DNA of 64,000 nucleotides from Zanthoxylum bungeanum (lineage: Eukaryota; Streptophyta; Magnoliopsida; Sapindales; Rutaceae). Positions 47,698-59,225 of this stretch are shown here, piece by piece. The translations under genes were made by a program, and so were the position numbers. Below the pieces are notes generated by a model. It ran no database searches and was not told the origin of the DNA. It saw only the letters and a program-made list of their open reading frames with translations. Location of the stretch: assembly GCA_019454045.1 (NCBI GenBank), contig SKCR01018442.1:124001-188000 (forward strand). Direction: 5' to 3'. Positions within the stretch are counted from its first letter, which is position 1, and the number at the start of each line of letters is the position of its first letter.

Positions 47698-47880
47698 ATA
47701 TGCGACAAGACTTACTGTATGTCGCACTATGCGATAATAAAATGACAGTGTATGTCGCACTGTACGACAACATATTGACAATGTATATCGCACTGGGTGA
47801 CAACATATTGATAGTGTATGTCGCATTGTTTATTGCACATAATAATTTCATGTCATAGAGTTTCTATCGTACATTGCACA
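47698..47880. repeat. GTCGCAC motif array, block 3
   Basis: Repeating text of the form TATGTCGCACTGTACGACAACATATTGACAGTG recurs with a period near 40 bases for about four units. It lies between the linker exon and the Ulp1 exons. Confidence 0.7.
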
Positions 47881-48729
47881 ATTTCTTCGTAAAGATGTCA
47901 CATGTTTTCACAATTTGTATTTTTGTGACATAATTATACGATATAACATGTATTTTTTTAGGATCCTCAGATAGTATCACCCTCTACTGGCTTCGATCAT
48001 ATGCAACACGGTCCAAATTTTTTTTAAAAATGTGACCAACCAGCCTGAAGCTAGAAGTAAGTTTGGACGACTATTTATCTGCTCTCAAGTCCATATATTG
48101 CCCTGCCAAAGAAGGTGAAATTAGTGCACCATATTCCAAATCCTTTGAAATATGTTGACACACCGGTGGTATTTGTAGATTTTAAGAGTTGGTATAAGGG
48201 GAAATTAGAGATTATTAGCACCAAACACGCTCGAGCATTTTATAATTAATTAACAGGCTTTGGTGGAGAAAGACTGTTCGGTGATGATGTGAGGATTTTA
48301 TAATTTATAACGGAAATTTTCCATTTTAATTAACAGACTTTTTAATTAAATTTATATATTTGCAATTATAGCAAATCAATTCGTATTTGCGGTTGATCAG
48401 TGAATAACAAGATTAAAATATGAAAATAAATCAACAAGTTGTGATTATAGATACATGGTGTTATGTAAATATCTTGATATTTCTTTTTAGACTTTGTTGT
48501 TGTTGATGATGATTGTTTATGTCAATTTTGATTGTAAATGTTTGCATATCCACCTTGGAATGAACTTGGAGGTGACATTGACGAGATTACATTCAACGAT
48601 AACTTTATTTCATATTATCATACAAGTCCAGTGTCATGATAGTTTTGGAAGACGGTCAATTTTGTAAGTACAATGTTATTTAAAAATGCTACAAGTTCAA
48701 AAAATTATATTAATTTTTTTGGTTTTTAC

Positions 48730-49035
48730 AAATATTATATAGGTATTTATGCCGGTCAACATCAATAGTGAGCATTGGGTCATTGTAGAAGTCAATATGA
48801 AAATAAATCAAATATGGATTTTCGATTCATGTATAAATGGGTATTCTGACAGAGAAATTTATGTGGAAGTCTAATCATTGAAGAAGATTCTCCCAGTTTG
48901 GTTAGTCCAAAATGACTTCTACACTACCAGGCCTGAAATAGATAGTACTAGATGCTGAAACATAACGTGGTTTGTTGAAGGCATCCACAACAAAGAACTG
49001 GAAGTGGTGATTGTGGTGTATTTATGGTAATTTTT
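48730..49035 (+). pseudogene. Ulp1-type (C48) cysteine protease fragment of captured gene
   Basis: All three catalytic positions of a SUMO-protease-like peptidase are visible. They are His in EHWVIVEV (48773-48775), Asp in WIFDS (48824-48826, 17 residues later) and Cys in GDCGVFM (49006-49026). The Cys motif is in a different frame from the His/Asp part, and stops occur near 48873 and 48957, so the gene is broken. Ulp1 enzymes cut SUMO from proteins; the role of the copies carried by transposons is unknown. An acceptor-like TATATAG precedes the first part. Confidence 0.72.
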
Positions 49036-49244
49036 ATTTTATATATGTTGTATAATCAATTACCCCAATTTGATTCGGGAAACGAGGAAAGTTTTAGGAA
49101 GAAAATGTGCTTGGAATTATTTAGTGACCAGATATTGTAATATTTGCTTTATATAGTGATTATTTAGTGTTTGTGATCATATGCTCCGGTTTCATTTTGT
49201 GATTATGTAAATACCATCGCAAAATTATTTTGTAACTGCCTCTA

Positions 49245-49370
49245 TCACTTTGTGCGACATATTTTGTTGTAGAGAGCGAAAAAATCTATCACTCAGAACA
49301 TCACACAGTGCGATAGGACACCACATTGTGTGATATAAACTGTCACACAGTGAGACATAATTTTTCATAC
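49245..49370. repeat. GTGCGAC-type motif array, block 4
   Basis: Degenerate copies of CACTGTGCGATA / ATCACACAGTGCGATA, many in back-to-back palindromic form, lie between the Ulp1 part and the transposase end. Confidence 0.65.
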
Positions 49371-49587
49371 TATTTCATAGTATACATGCTTATATATCAA
49401 AAGACGATGTTGTAAAGCATATTAGAATATTTCTTAGAAATAAATAATATGATTAGTACAATTCCTTCAGTTATAACAAAACATATACTTGTAAAGCAAA
49501 TTTGAATATTTCTTATAAATAAATAATAGTATTGGTACAATTCCTTCAGTTATGACTGCGTTCATTGCAATCTGAACAGTGTTGGAT

Positions 49588-49948
49588 TCAAATTTCCTCA
49601 CCTGTAGAAGGTATACGTTGTGTTTTACGATGACTAGGAATATGAGTGTATTTCGGTGGCATTACATTTCTTCTATGGACATTCTTTGAAATTTTCCAAC
49701 AATCTAGTTCTCCAGTTGGATAAACAGGATGTGAATATGCTGTAATTATTACCTCCTTTTTGTAAAAATCAGAACAAATGGAAAAATAATCGACATGCTT
49801 GACATGGCATACGACAATGGTGTGACAACAAACTAGCTGATCAGTCTGGAATATTTTACAACTACACTCATTTTTTCTTAAATAGATAATTCCTTCTTTC
49901 ATTTGTCCACCAGAAACTTGAAATTCATGATCAGATATAAGAAACATA
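49588..49948 (-). pseudogene. MULE transposase C-terminus with SWIM zinc finger
   Basis: The minus-strand frame shows a SWIM-type zinc finger (CSC, then a gap, then CCH, near 49835-49880). The usual MULE tail follows: HVDYFSICSDFYKKE, AYSHPVYPTGELDCW and a final RIPSTGEE. It ends with a stop at 49588. The catalytic DDE region and the N-terminus are absent: the frame runs directly into copia LTR sequence at 49949. Transposases of this type bind terminal inverted repeats. This fragment is inactive. Confidence 0.82.
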
Positions 49949-50562
49949 CCCACTCTTAGATGACCTAGATTTGATCTTGAGTTGTTTCATTGTGTTGAGA
50001 CTTGGATTGGATGGAAGAATGATGATTGAAACTATTGATTTAACTAATTTGGTCTAATTTGATGAAATTGAAAAATTAGGGTTCATGACCAATTCCAAAT
50101 TTGGGGCTTTTCATATATGTTGTGTATTTGGATGTGTATATGATGCATATAAATTTTCATGTTGATTGGATTACATCTTGATGTGGTTTGAAGCATGAAA
50201 TGACAAAGTGCACAAATGGCACCCCTAATGGAGCTCTCGGCCAAAGAAGAAAAAAAATGGGGATTTTGCTTGTCTTGGTGTTTTGATGTTTTGAACATGC
50301 TAAGTTCATCTTAGAAATGATTTAGAATCATTCAAAATTGATTTGATCAATTTCGGACTAAAATGGACAAAGTACCAAGTATAAGGGCAATTCGGTAAAT
50401 TCACTTAAATATGATTTATTGAATTTATTTTCATAATTTGATTATTGGAATATTAAATAAATATGTTTATTTAATTAATCCGAGAAAAAGTTTTGAAATC
50501 GGAAAATACGATTTTCCACCGCTTCCGCTGCGTTACCGGATTCAGCCCCTAAAACCCCTACA
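49949..50562 (+). repeat. 5' LTR, truncated
   Basis: Identical in order to 57050-57663 with only a few substitutions. It ends CCCCTACA before the primer site. The missing upstream part would include the promoter. Confidence 0.92.
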
Positions 50563-50565
50563 AAA

Positions 50566-50577
50566 TGGTATCAGAGC
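50566..50577 (+). other. Primer binding site (initiator tRNA-Met type)
   Basis: TGGTATCAGAGC, three bases after the LTR, is the standard copia primer site. Confidence 0.92.
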
Positions 50578-51325
50578 GAGTCTGATTCTAGGCCCCCTAA
50601 AATGATTAGCTTTTATTAAATCAATGTTTAATCATGTTTTCTTGACTTTATGCATGCTTATTTGAATCTAATTTGATTAGATTTAGGGTGTATGACACTT
50701 AGCGGAAAATCCCTGATTAATAAAGTTTTAATGTAATTATGTATTTGATGCATGTTATGTGGTCCGTCTTGTCAATACGGTTTATGAATACTTCTCTGTG
50801 ACTACACCCAAGACCGTGCCTCTGCTGTGAGGGTGTAGCCGATAGAGATTTATTTATACCGGATGTATATCATATACTAGATAAATTCAAGCGAAAACGG
50901 AATTCTGAACGTGCCCTAGCTGTCAGGATTACGTAAGTAACTTGAGTTTATCATTGACGAGTTTAACCTTGCTACGTCTCCTTGTGGGCCTGCCTTCGCA
51001 GCGACAACGAGAAACGACCAAGACCGGAAACCCAGGAGTCACTATTGAGTGATTGACAAATGAGTTGGCTACCTGATGAATATACGTAGGCGAGACCGTG
51101 CCTCTGCTGTGAGCTGAAATATATTCACGGGATCCACTTTTCACTATTTGTATTTAATTTAAATATTAAATCTTTGTATTCTGTTTGGGGACTACAATAT
51201 TGCATGATTTAGTGGTAGGGGCATTTTTAGATTAAAAATCCATGATCTAGTTTATGATTTTGATATTATATGAAACTGCTTAATTTCTGCTAACCGTTTT
51301 TCGTTATCTATATGATAGATTGGCG
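50578..51325 (+). other. Untranslated leader of copia element
   Basis: About 750 bases between the primer site and the gag ATG. It contains two copies of an ACCGTGCCTCTGCTGTGAG phrase (50813 and 51097) but no gene. The frame at 50929-51144 on the minus strand is incidental. Confidence 0.6.
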
Positions 51326-52156
51326 ATGGCGGCACAATCCACAAATCACTTTGCGCGTATGCTTGATGCGAACAAACTGAAAGGCGCTGAGAACTTCACC
51401 GACTGGGAATCGGATTTGAGGATTGTCCTCGATTCCAAAAGCTGGGATATGTTCTTGAGGGTCCGTTGCCCATTACTGTGGGTGCGGATGCTTCGGAGGA
51501 GGAACGCCAAGTTTTTGAAACTTGGAAGGATGATGATATAAGGGTTAAATCATATATCCTTAGTTCATTGTCTCCGAAACTCAAGAAACAATACTATGGT
51601 ATGCTAGATTCCTATAGTATGATGATGCGATTGAGACAATCGTTTGAGAACCAAGAACAAGTGATTGTTCACAAAGTCGCAATGGAACTGTTCCATGCGC
51701 GTCTAGATGAGGGGCAAGATGTTAGCCCACATGTTCTTCAGATGATTGATTTGATCGATCAGTTGAGGCAACATAATCTCATCTTGAATGACATTCTCGG
51801 TAGGAGTGTCATTCTTGGTTCGCTTCCAGCTTCATATCGCCAGTTCGTGATGTACTTCAACATGAATGGGACTGTCTGTACCTACCAGGAGCTACATAGG
51901 ATGTTGCTCACGGCAGAAGAAGACCTTAAGAAGGGAGTACCGACTCGCCCTCCTAGAACTACTTCTCTTCTGCTTCTTCCCAAGGATGGTCCAAGGGAAA
52001 AAGAAGAAGGCTTTTAGTCCTCAACAACAGGCGAAGATTGCTAAGCCCAAGAGGGCTTCTGAAGACAAATGCCACCACTGCGGCAAAGTCGGGCATTGGA
52101 AAAGGAACTGTCCTGATTACATCGCCCAACTGAGGAGAGATAGAGCATCTACATAG
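51326..52156 (+). pseudogene. copia gag with CCHC zinc knuckle, frameshifted
   Basis: The ATG at 51326 opens a typical gag (NKLKGAENFTDWESDLRIVL). A frameshift near 51455 moves the frame to the main UBN2-like part (YILSSLSPKLKKQYYGML, then LILNDILGRSVILGSLPASY). A second shift near 52000 leads to an intact knuckle CHHCGKVGHWKRNC, followed by a stop at 52154-52156. Confidence 0.9.
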
Positions 52157-52159
52157 TTA

Positions 52160-52745
52160 CATTTATTTTTCCAGTTATTGATTTATCTTTGGCTTGTGAA
52201 GCCGTTACATCCAACTGGATTTTAGATTCTGCTTGTCCCATTCACATTTGCAATTCGTTGCAGGTGCTGAAGGAAAGTAGAGGCTGAAGCCCGGGGAGAT
52301 GCAGTTGCGGTTCGGGAGTGGAGACTCTTTGGATGCAGTTGCAGTGGGAGTATGCGAGATCTCATTGCCGAATGGGACACTTTTGTTAAATGAATGCCAT
52401 TTTGTACCTGGATGTGTAGCTAATATTATATCACTTTTTGTATTGGATACATAAGGCTTTTGTATTAATATTAAGAACAGTTCTTTGTATTTATATTATA
52501 GTAATAATATTCAGATCCTTTGTTGTCCAAACCAGCATGGTCATTATACATTGCAAACTTCAAAAGATATATTAAATACTGGAGTTAATAAACATAGTTT
52601 ACCTGTAATTAATAATACTGAACTTTGGCATATGAGACTTGGTCACATTGGCGTTAAACGCCTTACCCAATTGGTTAGGAATAGTTTGATACCAGATCTT
52701 ACCATTGAATCCTATCCAACTTGTGAATCCTGTATTGCAGGGTAA
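52160..52745 (+). pseudogene. copia protease remnant and pre-integrase domain
   Basis: The protease stretch (52160-52480) is too broken to show its catalytic site with confidence. From 52485 the pre-integrase reads well (ELWHMRLGHIGVKRLTQLV, then CESCIAG). It ends at TAA at 52743-52745, one base before the next in-frame Lys codon. Confidence 0.8.
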
Positions 52746-53548
52746 GATGACCAAAGCCCCATTTTCTGGTGTTGGACACCGTGCCATTAACTTACGGGAA
52801 CTCGTACATTCTAATGTATGTGGTCCACTAAGTCAAACTGCTCACAGTGGTTATTCGTACTTCGTTACCTTTACCGATGATCTATCACGGTACGGTTATG
52901 TCTATTTGATGAGACATAAATCAGAAACCTTTGAAAAGTTCAAAGAGTTCCGAATGAAGTAGAAAAACAAACTGGTAATATATTAAATGCCTTCGATCAG
53001 ATCGAGGCGGCGAATATATGAGTGGTGAGTTCATGGATTATATGAAGGAGAATGAGATTCTCGCTCAATATACTCCTCCAGGTACTCCACAGCACAATGT
53101 AGTGTCTGAGAGAAGAAATCAGACTTTATTGGATATGGTCCGATCAATGTTGAGTTTCACAGATTTGCCCTATTATTTATGGGGCTACTCTTTCTTAACA
53201 GCCGCACATCTTTTGAACAAGATTCCTTCAAAAGCTGTTCCTACGACTCCGTATCAGATATGGTTCGGTAGGAGACCAAATCTTAATTATATTAAGGTTT
53301 GGGGTTGTCCTGCCTATGTCAGGGTGACTCAGCAAGATAAGCTTTCGCCTCGAGGGCAAAAGTTTAGGTTTGTCGGATATCCTTTGAATACGAGGGGATA
53401 TCTGTTCTATGATACCGAGCATCGAAATGTGTTCGTAGCTCGCTTCGCAAAATTTCTAGAAGTAGAATTTTTTCAGAGGGTGGTAATCATAGACAGGTTG
53501 AGCTTGATGAAGTCCAACCTGAAACAACGAACCAACGGAGGAACCTAA
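52746..53548 (+). pseudogene. copia integrase, catalytic Asp changed
   Basis: The core is clear (GYSYFVTFTDDLSRYGYVYL, then SDRGGEYMSGEF and YTPPGTPQHN). The first catalytic Asp of the DDE triad is Asn: the text reads HSNVCGPLS, with the codon at 52813-52815. A frameshift near 52960-53010 splits the core. The C-terminal region (KVWGCPAYVRV, then RFVGYPLNTRGYLFYD) is readable, and the end is lost to another shift near 53480. Confidence 0.9.
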
Positions 53549-53689
53549 AGTTCAAGTAGATGAAGGACCTTCAACACACACACTCCGTAGGTCGGAAATG
53601 GTATCTAGACCTCTTGAACGCTTGTATTTGATACAAGAAAAGAGTCTGGATGTTCTCTTAGTGAAGAGACAGATCCTTTCACCTATAGA

Positions 53690-54665
53690 GAATCGATGTT
53701 GGACATCGAATCCGTGAAATGGCAAAGTGCCATGAAATCCGAGATAGACTCAATGCATGAAAATCAAGTTTGGGACTTGATTCCGCTTCCCGAAGGAATT
53801 GTTCCTATCGGTTGTAAATGGGTTTACAAGAGGAAGCGCGGGCCTGACGGTAAGGTTGAAACTTACAAGGCCCGACTGGTAGCAAAAGGTTACACGCAGT
53901 GACCTGGCGTCGACTACGATGAAACTTTTTCGCCGGTGGCAATGCTTAAGTCTATCCGGATTTTCTTTCTATAGCTACGTATCATGACTACGAGATTTGG
54001 CAAATGGATGTCAAAACGGCTTTTCTAAATGTATTTCTTGATGAAGAAATCTATATGGAACAGCCTGAAGGTTTCGCATCCAGCGAACCTCGGGTATGGT
54101 ATGTAAGCTTAAGAAGTCCATTTATGGACTTAAAAGCTTCACGAAGTTGGAATCTTCGATTCGCCGAGATTATTAGATCGTCTGGTTTTCTCAAGAATTC
54201 GGAAGAATCATGTGTGTATCAGAAGGCCAGTGGGAGCATGGTCGTATTTTTAGTCCTATATGTTGATGACATCCTAATCATTGGGAATGATTTAGGTATG
54301 TTACAAGCGTCAAAGCGTACCTCTGTAAGAATTTCTCCATGAAGGACCTGGGAGAAGCTTCCTATGTATTCGGGATAAAACTCTATAGAGATAGACAAAA
54401 GAGGCTGATTGGGTTATCCCAATCAACGTACATAGATAAGATCTTGGAACGGTATAGTTTTGGTAACTGTAAGACAGCAAACATACCGTTCAGACATGGG
54501 ATTCATCTTTCTAAGAAGATGTGTCCACAAACAGAAGATGAGAAGGTTAGAATGTCTAATCAACCTTATGGTTCGTGTTTGGGTAGCATAATGTATGCCA
54601 TGTTATGTACGAGGCCTGATATCAGTTTCCTGTTAGCTAGTTCGATATCAGTCCAATCCAAGTAA
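53690..54665 (+). pseudogene. copia reverse transcriptase, frameshifted
   Basis: WQSAMKSEIDSMHENQVW and KWVYKRKRGPDGKVETYKAR open the domain. A TGA at 53900 and a frameshift near 53960 follow. The palm continues at 54004 (MDVKTAFLNVFLDEEIYMEQ) and carries the catalytic YVDDILI motif near 54260. Another frameshift lies near 54330. The connection (GSIMYAMLCTRPDIS) ends in a TAG-type stop at 54663-54665. Confidence 0.92.
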
Positions 54666-54675
54666 TGACCATTGG

Positions 54676-55239
54676 ATGGCCATTAAACATATCCTAAAGT
54701 ATCTCAAAGGTACTAAGGATAAGTTGAATAATTATGGAGGAAACGAACTGCAGGTTAATGGGTATACAGACTCCGATTTTCAATCGGATCCCGATGATAG
54801 AAAGTCTACATCTGGATTTGTCTTTACCCTTAACGGAGGTGCAGTTTGTTGGAAGAGTTCCAAACAGGGATCAACAGCAGATTCCACCACTGAGGCGGAA
54901 TATATTGCAGCTTCTGAAGCTGCAAAAGAGGCTGTGTGGATAAAGAACTTTATCACAGAATTGGGAGTTGTCCCAAGTATCGAGAATGCGATTCCGTTAT
55001 ACTGTGATAATACTGGAGCCATTGCGCAAGCAAAAGAACCGAGGGCGCATCAGAAGTCGAAGCATGTGGAACGCAAGTACCACATCATTCGAGAGATCGT
55101 GTCGCGAGGGGATATTGTCGTGTGTAAGGTACCAAGTGAAGATAATGTAGCAGACCCGCTGACGAAGGCCATACCTCCGAAGTTGTTTGATAAACACGTG
55201 GAGTCAATGGGTATTAGATACAATCGATATTGGCACTAG
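54676..55239 (+). pseudogene. copia RNase H domain, intact frame
   Basis: An uninterrupted frame encodes the whole domain: TDSDFQSDPDDRKSTSGF with the first Asp, STTEAEYIAASEAAKEAVW with Glu, LYCDNTGAIAQA with Asp, and the tail ADPLTKAI. All catalytic acids are present. It is part of the broken polyprotein and has no own start. Confidence 0.92.
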
Positions 55240-55255
55240 AGCAAGTGGGAGATTT
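55240..55255 (+). other. Polypurine tract of copia element
   Basis: GCAAGTGGGAGATTT lies directly between the RNase H stop and the LTR start. Confidence 0.88.
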
Positions 55256-57663
55256 TGTTGGGGTTGGTGCTCAGAGCGCCAATTCCCGGTTGTATTTCTT
55301 ATGAATACTTCTGTAAAACATTATTATTATGAATAAAATATGCAGTTTCTATAATATAATCTATCTTATTAAATGGTAAAGACGTAATGACCTTAGAATG
55401 ATTAGTCATGGTACTGTTGCAAAAAGCGTCGCAACTGGCATTGAGTAGTATCATGACGTTGTCATTCTCAGATTGTTCCTGGTCAAGGTTTACACTACTT
55501 GGTCAGTATAGTAAACCCGTTGAGACCGGTACATGTCGTATACAAGAATATATGATTCCAATGGTTTCTCAATGAACCATTAGTCTTGGAGACTAGTATA
55601 GACGTGTAGGTGTTTATAGCGGATAAACACTGAACGAATCACCGAAGATTCTTAATGGATGGTACACCAGCGTCAATAAGAATCTTCTCGGGTTGAGTAG
55701 CACTTGTGATTCTTAGACTTGAGATGCCATTGTGGGCACATGAGACATATTCTACACTTAGATGGCAGTCACGTCACCGATCTATTAAGATCAGACCTCC
55801 GCCTGTTCGTTGGGTGTAGACAGATCCTCAGGGTGTCCTGTGAGTATCAAGATAGGATCTGTCAGTTCTGTGTACCAGAGCATAGGTAGTCCATATGATT
55901 AGCAATCAGATAAAACCATGGGCCCGTGGTAAAGTTTAGAAGCTAGTTTTAAACATTCTTTTAGAGATTGCTAATGGAATAGTCGACTGGATAATCCCCA
56001 TAGAGATTTGACGTTTACATCTGTATCTCTGGGATTTATCCGGATACCTGTGACGGAGGAATTATACATTTGCCATGACCTCGACCTGCATGGTTCATCG
56101 AGATTATCTGTGATCGTCATAATCTACGGGTGGATAGATTATGGACATAAAATTTGATTTCGTGACGGATATACCTGAATCTAGAGAGTCTCAATAATGA
56201 AACATACTCGTAGAGCACTAGAGCAACATTAATAAATAATATTGATTATTTATAAAGTCGTTTAAAGGTTAAACGCAAGATACGTGCAAAAAGGGACTAG
56301 ATAGTCATTTGCCTAGTTATTGTGTATTTACATTTAATACTTGATTAATTTAAATACACATTAATTAATAGTCAAAATGAGTTTTTTGACTTATATCCTA
56401 AATGAATATATGTTTTTAATATTTAAAGTAAATATTATACATATATTTAATATATTTGTATTTGATTAATTAATTGATTAATTAATTGTTAAATGATTAA
56501 ATTAATTAAAATATAAATATCTTACATTAGGATATTTGAAGTAAATGATATTAGTTGCCTTTGTTGACTTAATTAAAATATCTAATAAAGTTGTTTTTAG
56601 ATATTTAACCAAGTTGACTAAATGAAATGTTAAATGAAATTGAAATTAATTTTGTTGTATATGCTTGTGAAATTCGGCCATAGGGTTTTTTTTGTGCACA
56701 AGTATATATTGTTTTCATTTCATTTTCATTTGGATAACCTAATACACTTTACAAGAAACTCCATTAAAGAAAACAAAGAAAGCAAGTGAGGAAGAAAAAA
56801 GAAGAAACCAAAGAAAAGCTTGGATTTTGTAGTTTTTCAAACTTACTATTAGAAAGAAAATTGTTCCTTAGGATCTAGGCAACATCTTGTGATATTCTTA
56901 AGTTATTCTTTTCTTTATTCTTGTGTTTTTGATGATGGAAATTTTGTTGAAAGTGTTGAGCATGTATGATGAAGAAAGCTTGTAACTATTGTAGTTATAA
57001 CTATTCTTTTAAGGTTTTGGAAACCATGTTGCTAATCTAGAGTTGTTGACCCACTCTTAGATGACCTAGATTTGATCTTGAGTTGTTTCATTGTGTTGAG
57101 ACTTGGATTGGATGGAAGAATGATGATTGAAACTATTGATTTAACTAATTTGGTCTAATTTGATGAAATTGAAAAATTAGGGTTCATGACCAATTCCATA
57201 TTTGGGGATTTTCATATATGTTGTGTATTTTGATGTGTATATGATGCATATAAAGTTTCATGTTGATTGGATTACATCTTGATGTGGTTTGAAGCATGAA
57301 ATGACAAAGTGCACAAATGGCACCCCTAATGGAGCTCTCGGCCAAAGAAGAAAAAAAATGGGGATTTTGCTTGTCTTGGTGTTTTGATGTTTTGAACATA
57401 CTAAGTTCATCTTAGAAATGATTTAGAATCATTCAAAATTGATTTGATCAATTTCGGACTAAAATGGACAAAGTACCAAGTATAAGGGCAATTCGGTAAA
57501 TTCACTTAAATATGATTTATTGAATTTATTTTCATAATTTGATTATTGGAATATTAAATAAATATGTTTATTTAATTAATCCGAGAAAAAGTTTTGAAAT
57601 CGGAAAATACGATTTTCCACCGCTTCCGCTGCGTTACCGGATTCAGCCCCTAAAACCCCTACA
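55256..57663 (+). repeat. 3' LTR of copia element
   Basis: A complete 2408-base LTR, TGTTGGGGTTGG to CCCCTACA. It is homologous to the solo LTR at 17057-30527. A TATATA stretch near 56703-56712 may be its promoter. It holds no gene. Confidence 0.92.
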
Positions 57664-57773
57664 ACAAAGCCAATCACACTGTGTGACAAATCCAATCACA
57701 CTGTGTGACAAAGCCAATCGCACTGTGCGATAAGTCTATCACACTATGCAACAAGTCCATCGCACTGTGTAAC
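57664..57773. repeat. CACACTGTGTGACAA motif array, block 5
   Basis: About six copies of a 19-20 base unit of the form AAGCCAATCACACTGTGTGAC. It continues the motif arrays of the Mutator-like element on the far side of the copia insertion. The inner CACACTGTGTG is itself a palindrome. Confidence 0.75.
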
Positions 57774-59071
57774 TGAAATGTGCGATTTATACCCACTTAT
57801 TCTTGCATTCTTACTGTATTATTTTGTTAGATTCCCTATCATTTAATGTATTTTGTAGTTTGTTTTATGTTTTATTGATAGGAAACATTATGACATGGAT
57901 CTTAGAGCAATTATACGTGTTTTGGGACAATACGGATACATCGGAAGCACGCGGGAAGAGCAGAAAATGCAGAAAATAGCATACCAGAAATTGTATCTAG
58001 TGTCTCGATGCCACTCATATGCATCGCGACGCCCCTTCAGCATGAGACTATAGTGAATTCCCGTGAGTTAGGCGTCGCAACGCCACTTTTCGACGTCGCG
58101 ATGCTGCGGAAGACTCCCAGAATCTTCAGAAATCGGGGTTTTACATGCATAAGGACTCCAAGACTTCCCTATAAATGCATAAGCTCGTCCAAAACCCTAA
58201 AGAGGAGGCTAATACACAACTCAAGACTCAAAACACATATTTTTAGTGAGATCAAAATAGAAAGATTGAAGAGCGACAAGAGAAGACGAATGCGGTGACG
58301 TCCGAAGATGAAGGGATTTGATTCGGGTTTAATATTCTAGTTTCCTTCTTTAAACTCTAATGATGTCCAATATGTTCTTGACAATGCTTTCATTGTTTTT
58401 ATCTTTATTCATGAACTGGCTCTATTATTCTAGAGGATCATGTAGCCAATGCTTGAACCTATGTATTGTTTGCCAATTTTAGTTTTATGAAGTTTTAATT
58501 CAGTTTATTTATATTCTCTTGTGTTTAATGCTTCTAGTTTGTTGGCCACAAATTAAGATGATGAATGTTTGAAATCTATCGCTCGGGAGAGAGGGATTTT
58601 AAATAGGATTTAGAGAATATAACTTAGGAGATTTGTAGAGTTCGGGAGAATCTATAACCCCTTTGAAGTCGTTACGTAATGAATTGTTAATTATTAGATT
58701 TTTATAGGGATATCAAAGTCGGTAATTAATAATCTTTTCACTATTGCTGGGGAGAGGGAGTGGAATACTTTAGGATTCTTGGTTTATAAACTTAGAAATT
58801 GAATAGTTGGCATCATAGATACATAGGGGACAGCTAAATGAAGTCAGACTCTAGAATCTCTCTTATCTTGGTTTCTACTCATTAAACCTTTTTTAATATT
58901 TTCTTTATTTATCTTTTAATTTTATTTATAGTCTTTCTAAATAAAGTTAAGTTTATTAATTATAGTACTTAGTGTGAGTTTGATTACAATCCTTGTGGGT
59001 TCGACACTCTACTTATCATTTACTAAAACTTGACACCGTACACTTCCGGTACGATATAAAATATCACATCA
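57774..59071 (+). repeat. 5' LTR of Athila-lineage element
   Basis: It starts TGAAATGTGCG and ends ATATCACATCA. A TATA box, TATAAAT, lies at 58170-58176. The 150 bases before it carry the near-palindromic pair GCATCGCGACGCC and GGCGTCGCAACGCC, then GACGTCGCGATGC, matching the GC palindromes in the other Athila LTRs. Confidence 0.9.
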
Positions 59072-59077
59072 AGTTTT

Positions 59078-59095
59078 TGGCACTGTTGCGGGGGA
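59078..59095 (+). other. Primer binding site (tRNA-Asp type, mutated)
   Basis: TGGCACTGTTGCGGGGGA matches the tRNA-Asp site at 15 of 18 positions; it is the same site as at 16839 with further changes. Confidence 0.75.
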
Positions 59096-59225
59096 TTGTT
59101 AATTTAATTCACATTAATACTATTACCAAATAACCTTAGCTTTAATTTCGATTTTTATTTTTATTTTAAGTTTTATTTTTATTTTGTTTTATTTGATTTT
59201 TTTCTTTCTTTATGTGCTTCAGTGA

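Larger units (their letters stand above)
45063..49948. mobile_element. Mutator-like element remnant with captured Ulp1-type gene
   Basis: The region holds a plus-strand DUF1985-like fragment, a plus-strand Ulp1 protease fragment and a minus-strand MULE transposase C-terminus. All are embedded in AT-rich DNA with arrays of GTCGCAC/GTGCGAC. MULEs carrying Ulp1-like genes are known in plants (Kaonashi-type and melon CUMULE-type). The right side is cut by the copia element at 49949, and similar motif-rich DNA continues at 57664-57773. Terminal inverted repeats were not identified, so the outer limits are uncertain. Confidence 0.7.
49949..57663 (+). mobile_element. Ty1/copia LTR retrotransposon with truncated 5' LTR
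   Basis: Truncated 5' LTR 49949-50562, tRNA-Met primer site, gag, pre-integrase, integrase, reverse transcriptase, RNase H, polypurine tract and full 3' LTR 55256-57663. The 5' LTR matches only the last 614 bases of the 3' LTR, nearly base for base, so the missing 1.8 kb was lost after insertion. The coding region has several frameshifts and stops but all domains are recognisable. It is younger than the copia element at 1-9340. The right flank is ACAAA; the left flank is deleted, so no TSD can be checked. Confidence 0.93.

Noticed and set aside
51001..51144. Phrase ACCGTGCCTCTGCTGTGAG occurring twice as a possible regulatory repeat
   Set aside because: Only two copies about 284 bases apart in the copia leader. 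Too little to support a function.
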